Part shown: in pieces, positions 51,581 to 62,023 of the stretch | Layout of the letters: each line of letters starts with the position of its first letter | Numbering within the stretch: the stretch's first letter is position 1 | Made by a program: the position numbers and the translations under genes | Assembly: GCF_038066715.1 (NCBI RefSeq) | Contig: NZ_JBBUKT010000015.1 | Span: forward strand, 62,001 to 126,000 | From: Luteolibacter sp. Y139 | GTDB lineage: Bacteria > Verrucomicrobiota > Verrucomicrobiia > Verrucomicrobiales > Akkermansiaceae | Length of the DNA stretch: 64,000 nt | Reading direction: 5' to 3' | The notes under the pieces: generated by a model | What the model saw: the letters and a program-made list of their open reading frames with translations, nothing else | The model's database searches: none | What the model was told of the DNA's origin: nothing

Positions 51581-52333
51581 GTGAGCCCTCTTCTTTACGC
51601 CCTCAATATCGGAACCCTCGCCACTTGGCTGACGGTGGCCGGGGCGAGTTCTGTCGCCTGCGTGGTGAAAGTCGTGGACCGGCTTCCCGACCTGCTGGCT
51701 GACAAGCCGAAGGAAACCGAGGTGGTGATCACCCCGATGGCGATGGGGTCCGCCCCGCCGGCCGCCTCGGAGGCAACCAATGATGCGGTGACGGAGGAAG
51801 CTGCCGTTCCCGAGGTCCCCGAAGTGCCGGAGATTCCGGAAATGCCCGAGGTGCCGGAGATCGCCGACCTCGAGCCGCTGCCGGACGTTCCCGATCTGCC
51901 TCAGGTCACCAGCCCGGATGGCACTGAAAAGCCGAAGGCACCTGTCGCAAAGCCAGCCGCCCGGCCGAAGACGTCCTCGAACCGCAGCACGGCGGGTCAG
52001 AAATCGACCACCGGCGAGAGCGGCCAAGGTACTGGGACGGGAAACGGGACTGCGAAAGGTTCCGGCGATAGCCCGGCCGGTGCGAGCCGCTGGGTCGGCG
52101 GAAGCATGCCGAAGCCGAACTATCCCTCCTCCTGTCGCCAATCCGGCCAGCAGGGTCGCGTGGTGGTGAATTTCACGGTGGACGAGCGCGGCTATGTCGT
52201 CAGCGCCAGTGTTGCGAGCGGGTGCGCCTATTCGGCGCTGAATGATGAAGCCCTGCGCACCGTGCGCCGCTGGAAATTCAAGCCCGGTCCGCGGGCAAGT
52301 GCTTCCCGGCCGATTGTTTTCCAACTGAACTGA
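51581..52333 (+). CDS. tonB: TonB-family energy transducer
   Basis: Protein of 250 aa with an N-terminal membrane anchor (YALNIGTLATWLTVAGASSVACVVK). A long Pro/Glu-rich periplasmic span follows (PEVPEVPEIPEMPEVPEI), then a Ser/Thr/Gly-rich linker and a C-terminal TonB domain (about 165-250: YPSSCRQSGQQGRVVVNFTV, GYVVSASVASGCAYSALNDEALRTVRRWKFKPG). It couples the inner-membrane proton motor to outer-membrane receptors such as the Fiu-like one at 27 kb. The GTG start follows a Fur-like box. First gene of a tight operon: exbB starts 3 bases after its stop. Confidence 0.9.
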   Translation: MSPLLYALNIGTLATWLTVAGASSVACVVKVVDRLPDLLADKPKETEVVITPMAMGSAPPAASEATNDAVTEEAAVPEVPEVPEIPEMPEVPEIADLEPLPDVPDLPQVTSPDGTEKPKAPVAKPAARPKTSSNRSTAGQKSTTGESGQGTGTGNGTAKGSGDSPAGASRWVGGSMPKPNYPSSCRQSGQQGRVVVNFTVDERGYVVSASVASGCAYSALNDEALRTVRRWKFKPGPRASASRPIVFQLN

Positions 52334-52336
52334 TAG

Positions 52337-53002
52337 ATGTTAGTCGCGAACGTTGTCCTGAAGACCTTCGAGCATGGAGGCTGGATCATGTGGCCGGTGG
52401 CGGCCACCTTCTTCCTGGCCCTGTGTGTTTTGTTAGAGCGCACCTACTGGTGGATTTCCCTCAAGCGCTCCATTCGCCCTGATGCGCAGGAGCAGGCCCG
52501 TGAAGCCCTTGGCACCGGGAATTTCGGCGTGGCATGGCAGCTCGGCCAGCAGATGCAGGATCCATTCCTCCACAATCTCAACGAGGGTATCTCCCACGCC
52601 CATACCTCGATGCTCGCGGCGATGCACCTGCACGCGACCAAGTGGATCGAGCGCTCGGAGGCCCGCATGTGGGTCCTCGGCACCATCATTACCTTGGCGC
52701 CACTGCTGGGACTGCTCGGCACCGTGGTTGGCCTGATGGGATCCTTCGCGAAGTTGGGGGACGATGCTCTTCAAGTGAGTTCGATCACCGGTGGTATCGG
52801 TGAAGCGCTGATCGCCACGTCATGGGGCCTTGCCATCGCGATCGGCTGCCTGCTGCCTTACAATTTCTTCCGCAAGCGGGTGTCCGCCTTCCGCGGGGCT
52901 TTCGAAAACTGGATCAACCACGCCGAGCTGCTGGTGCAGTCCGCCAAGGCGCACGGCCACGATATCGAGGCCTACGCCGTGGAACGCCATCTCAAGCGCT
53001 GA
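52337..53002 (+). CDS. exbB: ExbB/TolQ/MotA-type proton channel protein
   Basis: Inner-membrane proton channel subunit (221 aa). Three hydrophobic helices are visible: GGWIMWPVAATFFLALCVLLER, WVLGTIITLAPLLGLLGTVVGLMGSF and GEALIATSWGLAIAIGCLLPYNFF. The second and third carry the conserved Thr/Gly/Pro residues of ExbB. It pairs with ExbD to energise TonB. The sequence ATGTTAGTC at the start and TGTTAGA at 52431 place two heptamer-type sites in the first 30 codons. Confidence 0.92.
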   Translation: MLVANVVLKTFEHGGWIMWPVAATFFLALCVLLERTYWWISLKRSIRPDAQEQAREALGTGNFGVAWQLGQQMQDPFLHNLNEGISHAHTSMLAAMHLHATKWIERSEARMWVLGTIITLAPLLGLLGTVVGLMGSFAKLGDDALQVSSITGGIGEALIATSWGLAIAIGCLLPYNFFRKRVSAFRGAFENWINHAELLVQSAKAHGHDIEAYAVERHLKR

Positions 53003-53008
53003 GAGCCG

Positions 53009-53434
53009 ATGCCGGTCAAACTCCAGTCGAGCGGTGGCGAAGACCACGAGGAAGATGCGCGGATCGAAATCGTGCCGCTGATCGACATCATGTTCTTCCT
53101 GCTAGCCAGCTTCATGATGGTTAGCCTGAGCATGACGAGCATCCACCGGGTGAATCTCAAGCTGCCGGCCGCCAAGACCGCCATGGCCGATAACAAGACT
53201 CCGCCGATCCACCTCGCCGTGGATGCCCACGGCGTGATCACATGGGATGCGAAGATCGTCACGCCCACGGAGATCACCGAGCGTCTGCTGGCAATGAAAC
53301 CGACGGAAGACACCAAGGTGCTGATCGCTCCTGACCAGGATAGCCGCACCCAGGCGGTGATGTCGGTAATCGACGCCGCGCGGGCTGCCGGGGTGGAGAA
53401 AGTCAGCTTTGAAACGAAGCTTCAGGCACCGTGA
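53009..53434 (+). CDS. exbD: ExbD/TolR family protein
   Basis: Protein of 141 aa with one membrane helix (IVPLIDIMFFLLASFMMVSLSM). The proton-carrying Asp is in PLIDIMFF, about residue 32. The periplasmic domain (IHLAVDAHGVITWDAKIVT, KVLIAPDQDSRTQAVMSVIDAARAAGVEKVSF) is typical. Its stop overlaps the GTG of the next gene by 4 bases. Confidence 0.93.
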   Translation: MPVKLQSSGGEDHEEDARIEIVPLIDIMFFLLASFMMVSLSMTSIHRVNLKLPAAKTAMADNKTPPIHLAVDAHGVITWDAKIVTPTEITERLLAMKPTEDTKVLIAPDQDSRTQAVMSVIDAARAAGVEKVSFETKLQAP

Positions 53435-53913
53435 ATCCGAAAGTGCTTCCTATCGTCAACGCCGTCGGCTGCATCGTGCTCGTCGGTTTCATTCTGTTCC
53501 AATGGTTTGACGGGCGAGCTCTCGGCGATGAACTGCATCAGGCGAAGACGCGCGAGATCCTCGAGAAGAATGCGCGTTTTGAAGCCGAAAAGCACGCCAG
53601 CGAGCTTCAGTCCGATATCCAAGGATTAAAGGACTCCGTGGACTCGATCCGCCAAGCGGCGGATGTCGCGGAAAAGGACTTGGCAGCGAAGAACGAAGAG
53701 ATCGGCAAGTTTGCCGCCGGCCTCGAGGAGGCGAAGGCCAAGATCGTGACGTGGGAACAGGCGGTGAAGGAGCGCGACGAGGCACTCCAGAAGCGCGATG
53801 CGGCCCTTGCCGAGCGGGATTCGAAGATCAAGGAAATCAACGGCCAGCTTGTGGCGACTCGCAAGCGGTTGGATGAAGCGGTGGAGGAATTGAAGAAGGC
53901 CGGCGCGCACTGA
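53431..53913 (+). CDS. membrane-anchored coiled-coil protein, fourth gene of the tonB operon
   Basis: Protein of 160 aa: one N-terminal helix (VLPIVNAVGCIVLVGFILFQWF), then a single long coiled coil over the remaining 135 residues (heptad-rich, e.g. KASELQSDIQGLKDSVDSI and EEIGKFAAGLEEAKAKI). The GTG start overlaps exbD by 4 bases (GTGA), so translation is coupled. It is not a standard ExbB-ExbD-TonB component. It could brace the motor in the periplasm or span to the outer membrane, much as coiled-coil partners do in other TonB/Tol/gliding motors; this is inference. Confidence 0.7.
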   Translation: MNPKVLPIVNAVGCIVLVGFILFQWFDGRALGDELHQAKTREILEKNARFEAEKHASELQSDIQGLKDSVDSIRQAADVAEKDLAAKNEEIGKFAAGLEEAKAKIVTWEQAVKERDEALQKRDAALAERDSKIKEINGQLVATRKRLDEAVEELKKAGAH

Positions 53914-53948
53914 AGTGCGGATGTCTTTATGGCGGCGCGAAGATTCTG

Positions 53949-54347
53949 TTAGCCTTCTGCGACGATCCTCAGGTCGAATTTGCCAACCGGTATTTCCTCG
54001 CTGTCGTCGCAGCCGATCAGCGTCAGATTACCGTTTTCGATCCACCAGATCGCCCGTTGGCCGAAGCGACGGCCGAGGGTGATGGCGTCCTCCTTCGCTA
54101 TTTCCACGCCCCAGCCGGGTTCGCGATGGGAACGGTCCGGCGAGCAGCCGGTGGCCCGGAAGTAGGGAAGAGCCTTCAATTCCAATGTCCGGCGCAGTGC
54201 CTCGTCTTCGAGGAGGTTTTGGGCGGCACTGGTGGGGCGATCCATTGGATTCCAGCCGGTGATGATGGCGAACTTCCTTGGCAAAGGCATCGGCCGGATT
54301 CCGAGGAGGAAGACGGTCGAGAGGTATTCTGCGGGCATGGTGGTCAT
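53949..54347 (-). CDS. DUF3293 family protein
   Basis: Small protein (132 aa) with the DUF3293 pattern: FAIITGWNPMDRPTS near the N-terminus, then ATGCSPDRSHREPGWGVEIA and a C-terminal LTLIGCDD. Function unknown. The start at 54347 is preceded on its coding strand by a single GATTAGAA element (54360s), the same unit as in the 11-bp repeats elsewhere. Confidence 0.8.
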   Translation of the reverse strand: MTTMPAEYLSTVFLLGIRPMPLPRKFAIITGWNPMDRPTSAAQNLLEDEALRRTLELKALPYFRATGCSPDRSHREPGWGVEIAKEDAITLGRRFGQRAIWWIENGNLTLIGCDDSEEIPVGKFDLRIVAEG

Positions 54348-54464
54348 AAGAAAGCGGCAATTGTTTGATTAGAACATCGACGCGAATCCGGCTCATTCCA
54401 ACGAAAGATGGTCCTAAAGAGCCGGTCATTTGTAACGGAATCCGGCTGTTGAGAAACATGACTT

Positions 54465-55346
54465 CTAGCCGCCGAAGCTCTTGTTCCAGAGCGAGGCGTA
54501 GAAGCGCGTGGGATCCAGGCCGACAGGCAAGCCGGAGACTTGGCCATCGCCGGTTTCGACGATTCGCCAGCTTCCATCTTCTAACAGGGCGACGTCGATG
54601 GTGAGAAAGGATGACCGGAACCTTGTTGCAATCTCTTTCCAGCGGCCTATCTCGTCGAGAGGACTCGGCGAGCGCTCGTCCGGCAGCACGAGGACTTCTC
54701 CCTGCCAAAAGAAGAGCCGGGTTTCCTCTACCAAGGGGAGGCCGCGGATGTCGCTGCCGCGCTCCACGATGGGAAGGAACTCCCGCAAGACCACGCCGCG
54801 GTTGAAGAGCTTGCCGCGCTCATGCCGGAATACTTTGAAGATCTCCCGGAAACGTTCTTCGGAAGTGCTGGCGGGAATGTAGCAGCCGTCCTTCCAGCGA
54901 GACTTCGCGGATTTCACCCAATCCTTGATAATGGCATCAGCATGCCGGAAGGACTGATAGAGGTCCCATGCATCATCCGGTGAGTCGCCTTCGATCCACG
55001 CGCTTCGCGAGGTGTGTCCTTCGGTATGCTGGTAGGCGAGGGGAAGGTAGTGCGCCTCGTCATAGGCATCGGGCGAGGTGATCGGAGTGAAGCCGCGGTC
55101 AGAGAGCCCGTCGTGAAGCTTCCGATAGGTTTCACCGGGAACCATCCATCCGCGCACCAGCACCTGCCGGTCTTCCCCGGGGTCAGGCAGTATCTTCAGG
55201 CAAGTGGCGATGTCGCCGACTTCGAGATCCTCGTGGGAGTATGCGAAACACGCGAAGCCCACCGAACGTGCGGCTTCATATTCGGTCACGAAGTCGGGAT
55301 CGATTCTTCGGGGCGAAAACGGTTCGCAGGGGAAGAGCAGAATCAT
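54465..55346 (-). CDS. ATP-grasp domain protein (DUF4343-like)
   Basis: Protein of 293 aa with an ATP-grasp-like C-terminal half: VVLREFLPIVERGSDI, LPLVEETRLFFWQGEVLVLP, SFLTIDVALLEDGSWRIVETGDGQVSGLP. The last motif (ID..ALLEDG.W.IVE.GDGQVSGLP) carries the metal-binding Glu/Asn-type residues of this family. The N-terminal part begins MILLFPCEPFSPRRIDPDF, typical of the R2K-type ATP-grasp group found near phage and conflict genes, though no phage genes are here. Substrate unknown. A TGTTAGA (minus) encodes Leu-Leu-Glu near 54580. Confidence 0.75.
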   Translation of the reverse strand: MILLFPCEPFSPRRIDPDFVTEYEAARSVGFACFAYSHEDLEVGDIATCLKILPDPGEDRQVLVRGWMVPGETYRKLHDGLSDRGFTPITSPDAYDEAHYLPLAYQHTEGHTSRSAWIEGDSPDDAWDLYQSFRHADAIIKDWVKSAKSRWKDGCYIPASTSEERFREIFKVFRHERGKLFNRGVVLREFLPIVERGSDIRGLPLVEETRLFFWQGEVLVLPDERSPSPLDEIGRWKEIATRFRSSFLTIDVALLEDGSWRIVETGDGQVSGLPVGLDPTRFYASLWNKSFGG

Positions 55347-55369
55347 GGTGGTGGAGGCGGATCAGAGGA

Positions 55370-55407
55370 CAAAAAAAATGCCAGCCCCGCGGTGGCAGGG
55401 CTGGCAT
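55370..55407 (-). terminator. intrinsic terminator after aspS
   Basis: Stem ATGCCAGCCC / GGGCTGGCAT; on the minus strand it is followed by eight Ts. It lies between the aspS stop (55428) and the ATP-grasp start (55346). Confidence 0.92.
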
Positions 55408-55427
55408 TGGTGAGGAAACGAAATGCC

Positions 55428-57248
<1,821 letters not shown>

Positions 57249-57294
57249 GGTCGGAAAAGTGGAAGGTGATCGGAGATCGGAAAGGCTGAAAAGG

Positions 57295-58590
57295 TTAGGC
57301 GAGGAGCGGGCCGTCGGGTTGCTTGAGGCGTTCGGTGAGCCAGTCGGCGAGGCCGAGGACATGGCAGGTTTCCTCGCCGCGGGAGGAGAGGGCCTTGAGC
57401 TTGAGCTCGGGCAGTTCGCTGCCGATGACGAGGGCGAAGCGGGCTCCGCTGCGCTCGGCGTTCTGGAACTGCTTGTTCACCTTGGCGGCGGAGAAGGGGA
57501 GATCGCAGGAGATGCCAGCATTGCGGAGGTCGCTGAGGATTTCGAGCGCGGCGGGGCGCTTCGAGTCGTCGGCGAGCACGAGGTAGATCTCGCAGGCGGC
57601 GGCATTGCGCTGCAGCCATGCGGCCATGTTCAACTCGGCATGCGGGGTTTCCTCGATCAGGTTGCGGATGACGTAGTCGCCCATCGCGAAACCGGTCGCG
57701 GGCATGGAGATGCCGCCATCAGAAATGATGCCGACCAGAGTGTCGTAGCGACCGCCACCAGCGACGGCGCGCATACTTTTCTTCGAGTCGAAGACTTCGA
57801 AGACGACGCCGGTGTAGTAGGCGAGACCGCGGACGATAGAGAGATCGAGTGAGAGGTAGTCGCCGAGACCGCGAGCGGTGAGCTCGGCGCGGATAGTTTC
57901 GAAAGCAGCGGAGGCGTTCTCGGGGTTGGCAATGAAGGCATTCACCTCAGAGGCACTGAGGCCGAGGGCAGACAGCTTCTGCTCGGTCACTTCCGGCTTC
58001 TCGCGCTCCAGCTTGTCGATGATCTGGAGGAAATCCGGGATGCTCTCTTCCTTGACGCCGCGTTGCGACGCGAAATCGAGCCAAGCCTGACGGTCGGAGA
58101 CGCGCACGATGAAGTCGCCCGGCTGGAAGCCGAAGGCGAGCATGGTGTCGATTGCGAGTGCGATCAGTTCGGCATCGGCCTGGGGGCCGGCTTCGCCGAG
58201 GATGTCGACGTTGAATTGGAAGAACTCACGGCCGCGGCCCTTCTGCGGCTTCTCGTAGCGGAAGCATTGGCCGATTTCGAACCACTTGAGCGGCTTCGGG
58301 AAATCGCGTTGATGTTGGGCAACCAAGCGCGCCAGCGAGGCTGTTACTTCGGGACGAAGCGTCACGTCGCGGCCGCCTTGGTCCTCGAAGCGAAAGAGCT
58401 GCGAGTTCAGTTCGCCGCCTGCTTTCTTCATGTAAAGGGCGGTGTCCTCGAGAAGCGGCGTTTCGTATTCCACGAAGCCGTAGCGGCGTGCGACCGAGCG
58501 CCAGGTCTCAAACAAATAGTTCCTCGCCGCGGTGTCTTTCGGGAGAAAGTCGCGGAAACCGGGAAGTGCTTGGAAACGAGGACCTGCCAT
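57295..58590 (-). CDS. hisS: histidyl-tRNA synthetase
   Basis: Class II synthetase (431 aa). GFRDFLPKDTAARNYL is the N-terminal signature, motif 1 TPLLEDTALYMKKAGGE, motif 2 KWFEIGQCFRYEKPQKGRGREFFQF, HisA region RGLAYYTGVVFEVFD, motif 3 ATGFAMGDYVIRNL and a C-terminal anticodon-binding domain (about 335-425). MAGPRF at 58590 fits the family start; an upstream open frame exists. It heads the hisS-aspS operon and is divergent from recF. Confidence 0.95.
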   Translation of the reverse strand: MAGPRFQALPGFRDFLPKDTAARNYLFETWRSVARRYGFVEYETPLLEDTALYMKKAGGELNSQLFRFEDQGGRDVTLRPEVTASLARLVAQHQRDFPKPLKWFEIGQCFRYEKPQKGRGREFFQFNVDILGEAGPQADAELIALAIDTMLAFGFQPGDFIVRVSDRQAWLDFASQRGVKEESIPDFLQIIDKLEREKPEVTEQKLSALGLSASEVNAFIANPENASAAFETIRAELTARGLGDYLSLDLSIVRGLAYYTGVVFEVFDSKKSMRAVAGGGRYDTLVGIISDGGISMPATGFAMGDYVIRNLIEETPHAELNMAAWLQRNAAACEIYLVLADDSKRPAALEILSDLRNAGISCDLPFSAAKVNKQFQNAERSGARFALVIGSELPELKLKALSSRGEETCHVLGLADWLTERLKQPDGPLLA

Positions 58591-58688
58591 GAGCGGGCGG
58601 GGAGGATGCATGGGCAATCCTGCATTTCAAGGGCAGAAGCGGGTCTTTACCCTTGCCGGTTTCAGGGGTCTCCCGGCTAGCTCTTGTC

Positions 58689-59756
58689 GTGATCCGCACG
58701 CTGCGCGCCGTTGATTTCCGCTGCTTTTCCGGCCTGGGGCTGGAGATCCCGGAGGGCGGGGCGGTATTCACGGGGGACAATGCGCAGGGGAAGACCTCGA
58801 TTCTGGAGGCGGTCTGCGTGCTGGTGCGGCTGCATTCGCCGCGGACGCGGAAGGTGCCGGCGATGTGCCGGATGGGCGGGGCGGGGGGCTTCGGGATTGC
58901 GGGAGAGGCTTGGGGGCAGGAGCGGCGGGTGCGGTGGCAGCGGGCGTTCGAGCTGGCGGTGGATGGCGAGCCGCGGGAGGGAGCTGGCAGTTATTTGTCG
59001 GACGGCGGGCTGATCGTATGGATGGGGAATGAGGACCTCGAACTGGTCAGAGGCGCGGCGGAGACGCGGCGGCACTATCTGGATTTCATCGGCTCGCAGG
59101 TGGAGCCGGGGTATCGGACGGCCTTGGCCCGCTACCGGCGTGCCTTGAAGGCGAAGAATCTCCTGCTGAAGGATCTGCGGCCGCGGGAGGAGGAACTCCG
59201 GTCCTATGAGGAAGTGATGATTTCGGAGGGCACGCTGCTGGTGGAGGCCCGGACGCGGCTGGTGGAACTCATTTCGCCTCGCGCGGCGGATTCGCAGCGG
59301 GAGGTGAGCGGGAAGGAAGAGCTGCTCGGCTTGGAATACCGTCCGGCGGGCGGACATGATCTACGGCTCGCGCTTGAGCAGGCGCGGGATCGCGAACGAC
59401 GGCAGCGACAGAGCTTTGTCGGTCCGCACCGGGATGACCTGTTGCTTTCGATCAATGGACTTCCCGCCGGGGAGTTCGCGAGCGAAGGACAGCAGCGGAC
59501 ACTGGCGCTCGCGCTGAAGCTCGCGCAAGGGGAGGCGCTCGCGGCGGTTCGCGGCAGCCTGCCGGTCTATTTGATCGACGACGTCTTCGGCGAGCTCGAT
59601 CCCGGTCGCCGGAATGCCGTGCTGCGGGTGCTACCCGGCGCGGCGCAGAAATGGATCACCACCACTCACCTCGGCTGGCTCAATGAGTCAGCTGGCTTGG
59701 AGGGGATGGCCCGCTTTGCGGTGAAAGCGGGCAGCGTTGCGAACGCGATCGATTAG
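58689..59756 (+). CDS. recF: DNA replication and repair protein RecF
   Basis: ABC-type ATPase (355 aa) that loads RecA at gaps via RecOR. Walker A is TGDNAQGKTS (about 28-37), the signature region ASEGQQRTLALALKLAQGE, and Walker B LIDDVFGELDPGRR. The start is taken as GTG 58689 (VIRTLRAVDFRCF), preferred because RecF proteins begin directly with this strand; there is no ribosome site. The gene stands away from any dnaA/dnaN/gyrB, and its stop overlaps that of the LysM gene by 4 bases. Confidence 0.94.
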   Translation: MIRTLRAVDFRCFSGLGLEIPEGGAVFTGDNAQGKTSILEAVCVLVRLHSPRTRKVPAMCRMGGAGGFGIAGEAWGQERRVRWQRAFELAVDGEPREGAGSYLSDGGLIVWMGNEDLELVRGAAETRRHYLDFIGSQVEPGYRTALARYRRALKAKNLLLKDLRPREEELRSYEEVMISEGTLLVEARTRLVELISPRAADSQREVSGKEELLGLEYRPAGGHDLRLALEQARDRERRQRQSFVGPHRDDLLLSINGLPAGEFASEGQQRTLALALKLAQGEALAAVRGSLPVYLIDDVFGELDPGRRNAVLRVLPGAAQKWITTTHLGWLNESAGLEGMARFAVKAGSVANAID

Positions 59757-60448
59757 CGGGGGATGACCAGCGATTGTCCGGGCTTGATCATCGCGCTCTT
59801 CGAGCCGTTGGCCTTCTGGATGGCAGCCACGCTGGTGCCGTAGCGCTTGGCGATGTTGTAGAGGTTGTCGCCGGACTTCACCGTGTGGGTGCTGGACTTC
59901 GCCTTGGGCTTGGACTTCACCAGTTCCTTTTTCACCGTAACCTTCGGCTTCGGCGTGGATTTCACGACCGAGGAGGAAGACGACTTGGTGGACGTCTTGG
60001 ACTTGGGAGTGCTCTTCGACGAGGTGGTGTTCTTGGCGACCGCGCGCTCGGGTGCGGTTCGCTCGACCGTCCTGCGCGCGGGAGTGGACTCTTCCACCTT
60101 GCTCGACGACTTCGTCGGCTTCTTGTAGACCACCGTGGTGGTGGTTGGGCCCTGCTGGTAAGGTACCGCGTTGCTCGGTACTTCCTCCACCTTCACGAAC
60201 TCCGGAGAGACCGGGATATTGGTCGCTGCCGCGCGATCAGGCTGGGCATCGGCGATCTGGCGGGAGGAGCCTTTCTTCCATTGGGAAGGACTGTCTGCCC
60301 AAGCTTCAACGTAGTTGCCGCGGCTATCAAACGGGCCGAGGCCTTGCGGGTTGCCACCGGCGGTTGCACCGCCGCCGCCGTGATTGGCGCAGGAGGCGAG
60401 GAAGAGGGAAAGGAATGCTGCGGGAAGGAAAAGCCAACGCGATTGCAT
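59753..60448 (-). CDS. LysM-domain lipoprotein
   Basis: Lipoprotein (231 aa) with signal FLPAAFLSLFLASC (Cys lipid site). Then a low-complexity linker (GGGGATAGG; KSTPKSKTSTKSSSSS; KPKVTVKKELVKSKPKAKS) of Lys/Ser/Thr, and one C-terminal LysM domain (THTVKSGDNLYNIAKRYGTS...KPGQSLVIP), which binds peptidoglycan or chitin-like glycan. Probably ties the outer membrane to the wall. The linker is very lysine-rich, as in the Rho extension. Confidence 0.9.
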   Translation of the reverse strand: MQSRWLFLPAAFLSLFLASCANHGGGGATAGGNPQGLGPFDSRGNYVEAWADSPSQWKKGSSRQIADAQPDRAAATNIPVSPEFVKVEEVPSNAVPYQQGPTTTTVVYKKPTKSSSKVEESTPARRTVERTAPERAVAKNTTSSKSTPKSKTSTKSSSSSVVKSTPKPKVTVKKELVKSKPKAKSSTHTVKSGDNLYNIAKRYGTSVAAIQKANGSKSAMIKPGQSLVIPR

Positions 60449-60609
60449 GGGCCTCACTATGGGAAATTCGCGGCGGTTGGCAAAGCTTGATTATTAGTGT
60501 TAGAAGCAGGTCCGGGAAAGTACGGAGTCCGAAGGGGTTTTCCGTGCTCGGATTTGCCCTTGATTCCGGCGGTCCGGTCTGGCAACCCGTGGACCGTCCA
60601 AACCGGAAA

Positions 60610-60682
60610 GGGGCATTAGCTCAGTTGGTAGAGCGCTTCGTTCGCAATGAAGAGGTCAGGAGTTCGAATCTCCTATGCTCCA
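60610..60682 (+). tRNA. tRNA-Ala (anticodon CGC)
   Basis: Cloverleaf with acceptor GGGGCAT / ATGCTCC including the G3:U70 alanine identity pair, D-stem GCTC/GAGC, anticodon stem CTTCG/TGAAG with loop TTCGCAA (CGC, reads GCG), T-arm AGGAG-TTCGAAT-CTCCT. The 3' CCA is not encoded. The surface-polysaccharide region begins downstream. Confidence 0.95.
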
Positions 60683-60706
60683 CTTTTCCTGTTGGCCTTG
60701 AAATCC

Positions 60707-60727
60707 GCCCCGCACTGGGGGCTTTTT
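60707..60727 (+). terminator. intrinsic terminator after tRNA-Ala
   Basis: Stem GCCCC / GGGGC with a 6-base loop then TTTTT, 25 bases beyond the tRNA. Confidence 0.8.
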
Positions 60728-60770
60728 CCTTTTCGGCTGTGAATGCCAAAGTCGTCACCCGGACGCAGAC

Positions 60771-61880
60771 TCAGCCCCGAATGAGCTCGCAAACGCGGGC
60801 CACGTCATCCTCGTCCATAGAGGTGGAAAGCGGCAGGCAAAGCACGCGGCTGGATACGTCTTGGGAAACCGGGCAATCGCCCCAAGAGCCCAAGCTCGCC
60901 ACCGTATCCAGGCTTGGGTGGAAGTAGCGGCGAGGGAACACGCTTGCCCTATGGAGGCGATCAACCGCCCGCAGCAACATGCGCTCCGACTCAAAAAGGA
61001 CAGAGTAATAGGCATAGTTGCGCGAGGCACCGGTGCGCCACGCAATACCGTCGGCCAAGCCGGGACAGCCGGCCAAACCAACGTCATAGTCTTCCGAGCG
61101 AGAGCGCCGAAGGCTCAGGATCGTGTCCAGATGATCGAAAACGCAAAGACCCATGGCTGCGTGAAACTCGCTCATTTTGGCATTGATGCCCACCCCATGG
61201 AAATCGCCGGGCCCGTTGTGACCAAAGCGCCGCATCCACTCGAGCTTCGCATCCACCTCGGGCGTTTGGGCCACGACGAAGCCACCCTCCACCGAGTGGA
61301 AGAGCTTGGTGGCATGCAAGCTGACCATCGATACGTCGCCCCACTCCAAGATGCTGCGCCCTTTGAAATTCACCCCGAAGGCATGGGCAGCGTCGTAGAT
61401 CACCGCCAGGCCGCGCTTTGCAGCAATGGCGGCGATGGCTTCCACGTCGCAGGGATTGCCGAAAACATGCGGGGCAACGATCGCCTCCGTACGCGGCGTG
61501 ATCGCCGCTTCGATGGCCTGCGGATCGAGCGTGAGGCTGTCGGGCTCGATGTCGGCGAAAACCAGGCGGCACCCTTCCCAAAGGGGGCAACTGGCAGTAG
61601 CGACGTATGAGAAAGGGGACGTGATGACCTCTCCCGCCACGCCCAAGGCCTTAAATGCGATTTGCAGGCCCAGAGCTCCATTGGCCAAGCAACGCGCCAT
61701 TCGTCCCAAGCCATGATGGGTCTGCAGCTTCTGCTCCAATTCCTGAACCAGTGGGCCATCATTGGTCAGAAGCTTGCGCTCCCAAATCCCTTGGAGGCGC
61801 CGCACGTAGTCTTTGAATGGTGGCAAAAACGGCTCAGTGACCGGGATCGCCTTTGTAGGCGGCATATGGGTGATATGCAT
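60771..61880 (-). CDS. DegT/DnrJ/EryC1/StrS family sugar aminotransferase
   Basis: PLP-dependent nucleotide-sugar aminotransferase (369 aa). Asp163 in VIYDAAHAFGVNF holds the pyridine nitrogen; the Schiff-base lysine is K192 in VSLHATKLFHSVEGG; EVITSPFSYVATASC and GVGINAKMSEFHAAMGL are family segments. Typical products are 4-amino-4,6-dideoxy sugars for LPS or glycan. The start could be 61880 or 61865; upstream on the coding strand is C-rich, without a ribosome site. It is divergent from wbqC across the 556-bp structured region. With WbqC and a flippase it marks the start of a glycan cluster. Confidence 0.88.
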   Translation of the reverse strand: MHITHMPPTKAIPVTEPFLPPFKDYVRRLQGIWERKLLTNDGPLVQELEQKLQTHHGLGRMARCLANGALGLQIAFKALGVAGEVITSPFSYVATASCPLWEGCRLVFADIEPDSLTLDPQAIEAAITPRTEAIVAPHVFGNPCDVEAIAAIAAKRGLAVIYDAAHAFGVNFKGRSILEWGDVSMVSLHATKLFHSVEGGFVVAQTPEVDAKLEWMRRFGHNGPGDFHGVGINAKMSEFHAAMGLCVFDHLDTILSLRRSRSEDYDVGLAGCPGLADGIAWRTGASRNYAYYSVLFESERMLLRAVDRLHRASVFPRRYFHPSLDTVASLGSWGDCPVSQDVSSRVLCLPLSTSMDEDDVARVCELIRG

Positions 61881-61883
61881 AAC

Positions 61884-61907
61884 GGGAGGGGGAGGGTGAG
61901 GGTGGGG
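61884..61907 (+). other. G-quadruplex motif, plus strand
   Basis: GGG-A-GGGGG-A-GGG-TGA-GGG-T-GGGG: five G-tracts of at least three with loops of 1 to 3 bases, 4 bases before the start codon of the DegT gene (so C-rich on that gene's coding strand). Confidence 0.7.
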
Positions 61908-62023
61908 TGGAGCCGGAGGGTGAGAGCCCGGCTCGGCTGCGATAATAGCAGCCAGCCTGCATATACTGTAGAATATTCTTGTAAGGGAATCCCCTACTTA
62001 TTTCCGGGTTATTTCAGGACAAC

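Noticed and set aside
25544-54586. TTA codons as a bldA-like translational switch
   Set aside because: The same heptamer also appears in orientations giving CTA or TCT-AAC codons and in intergenic DNA, so the codon itself is unlikely to be the selected feature.
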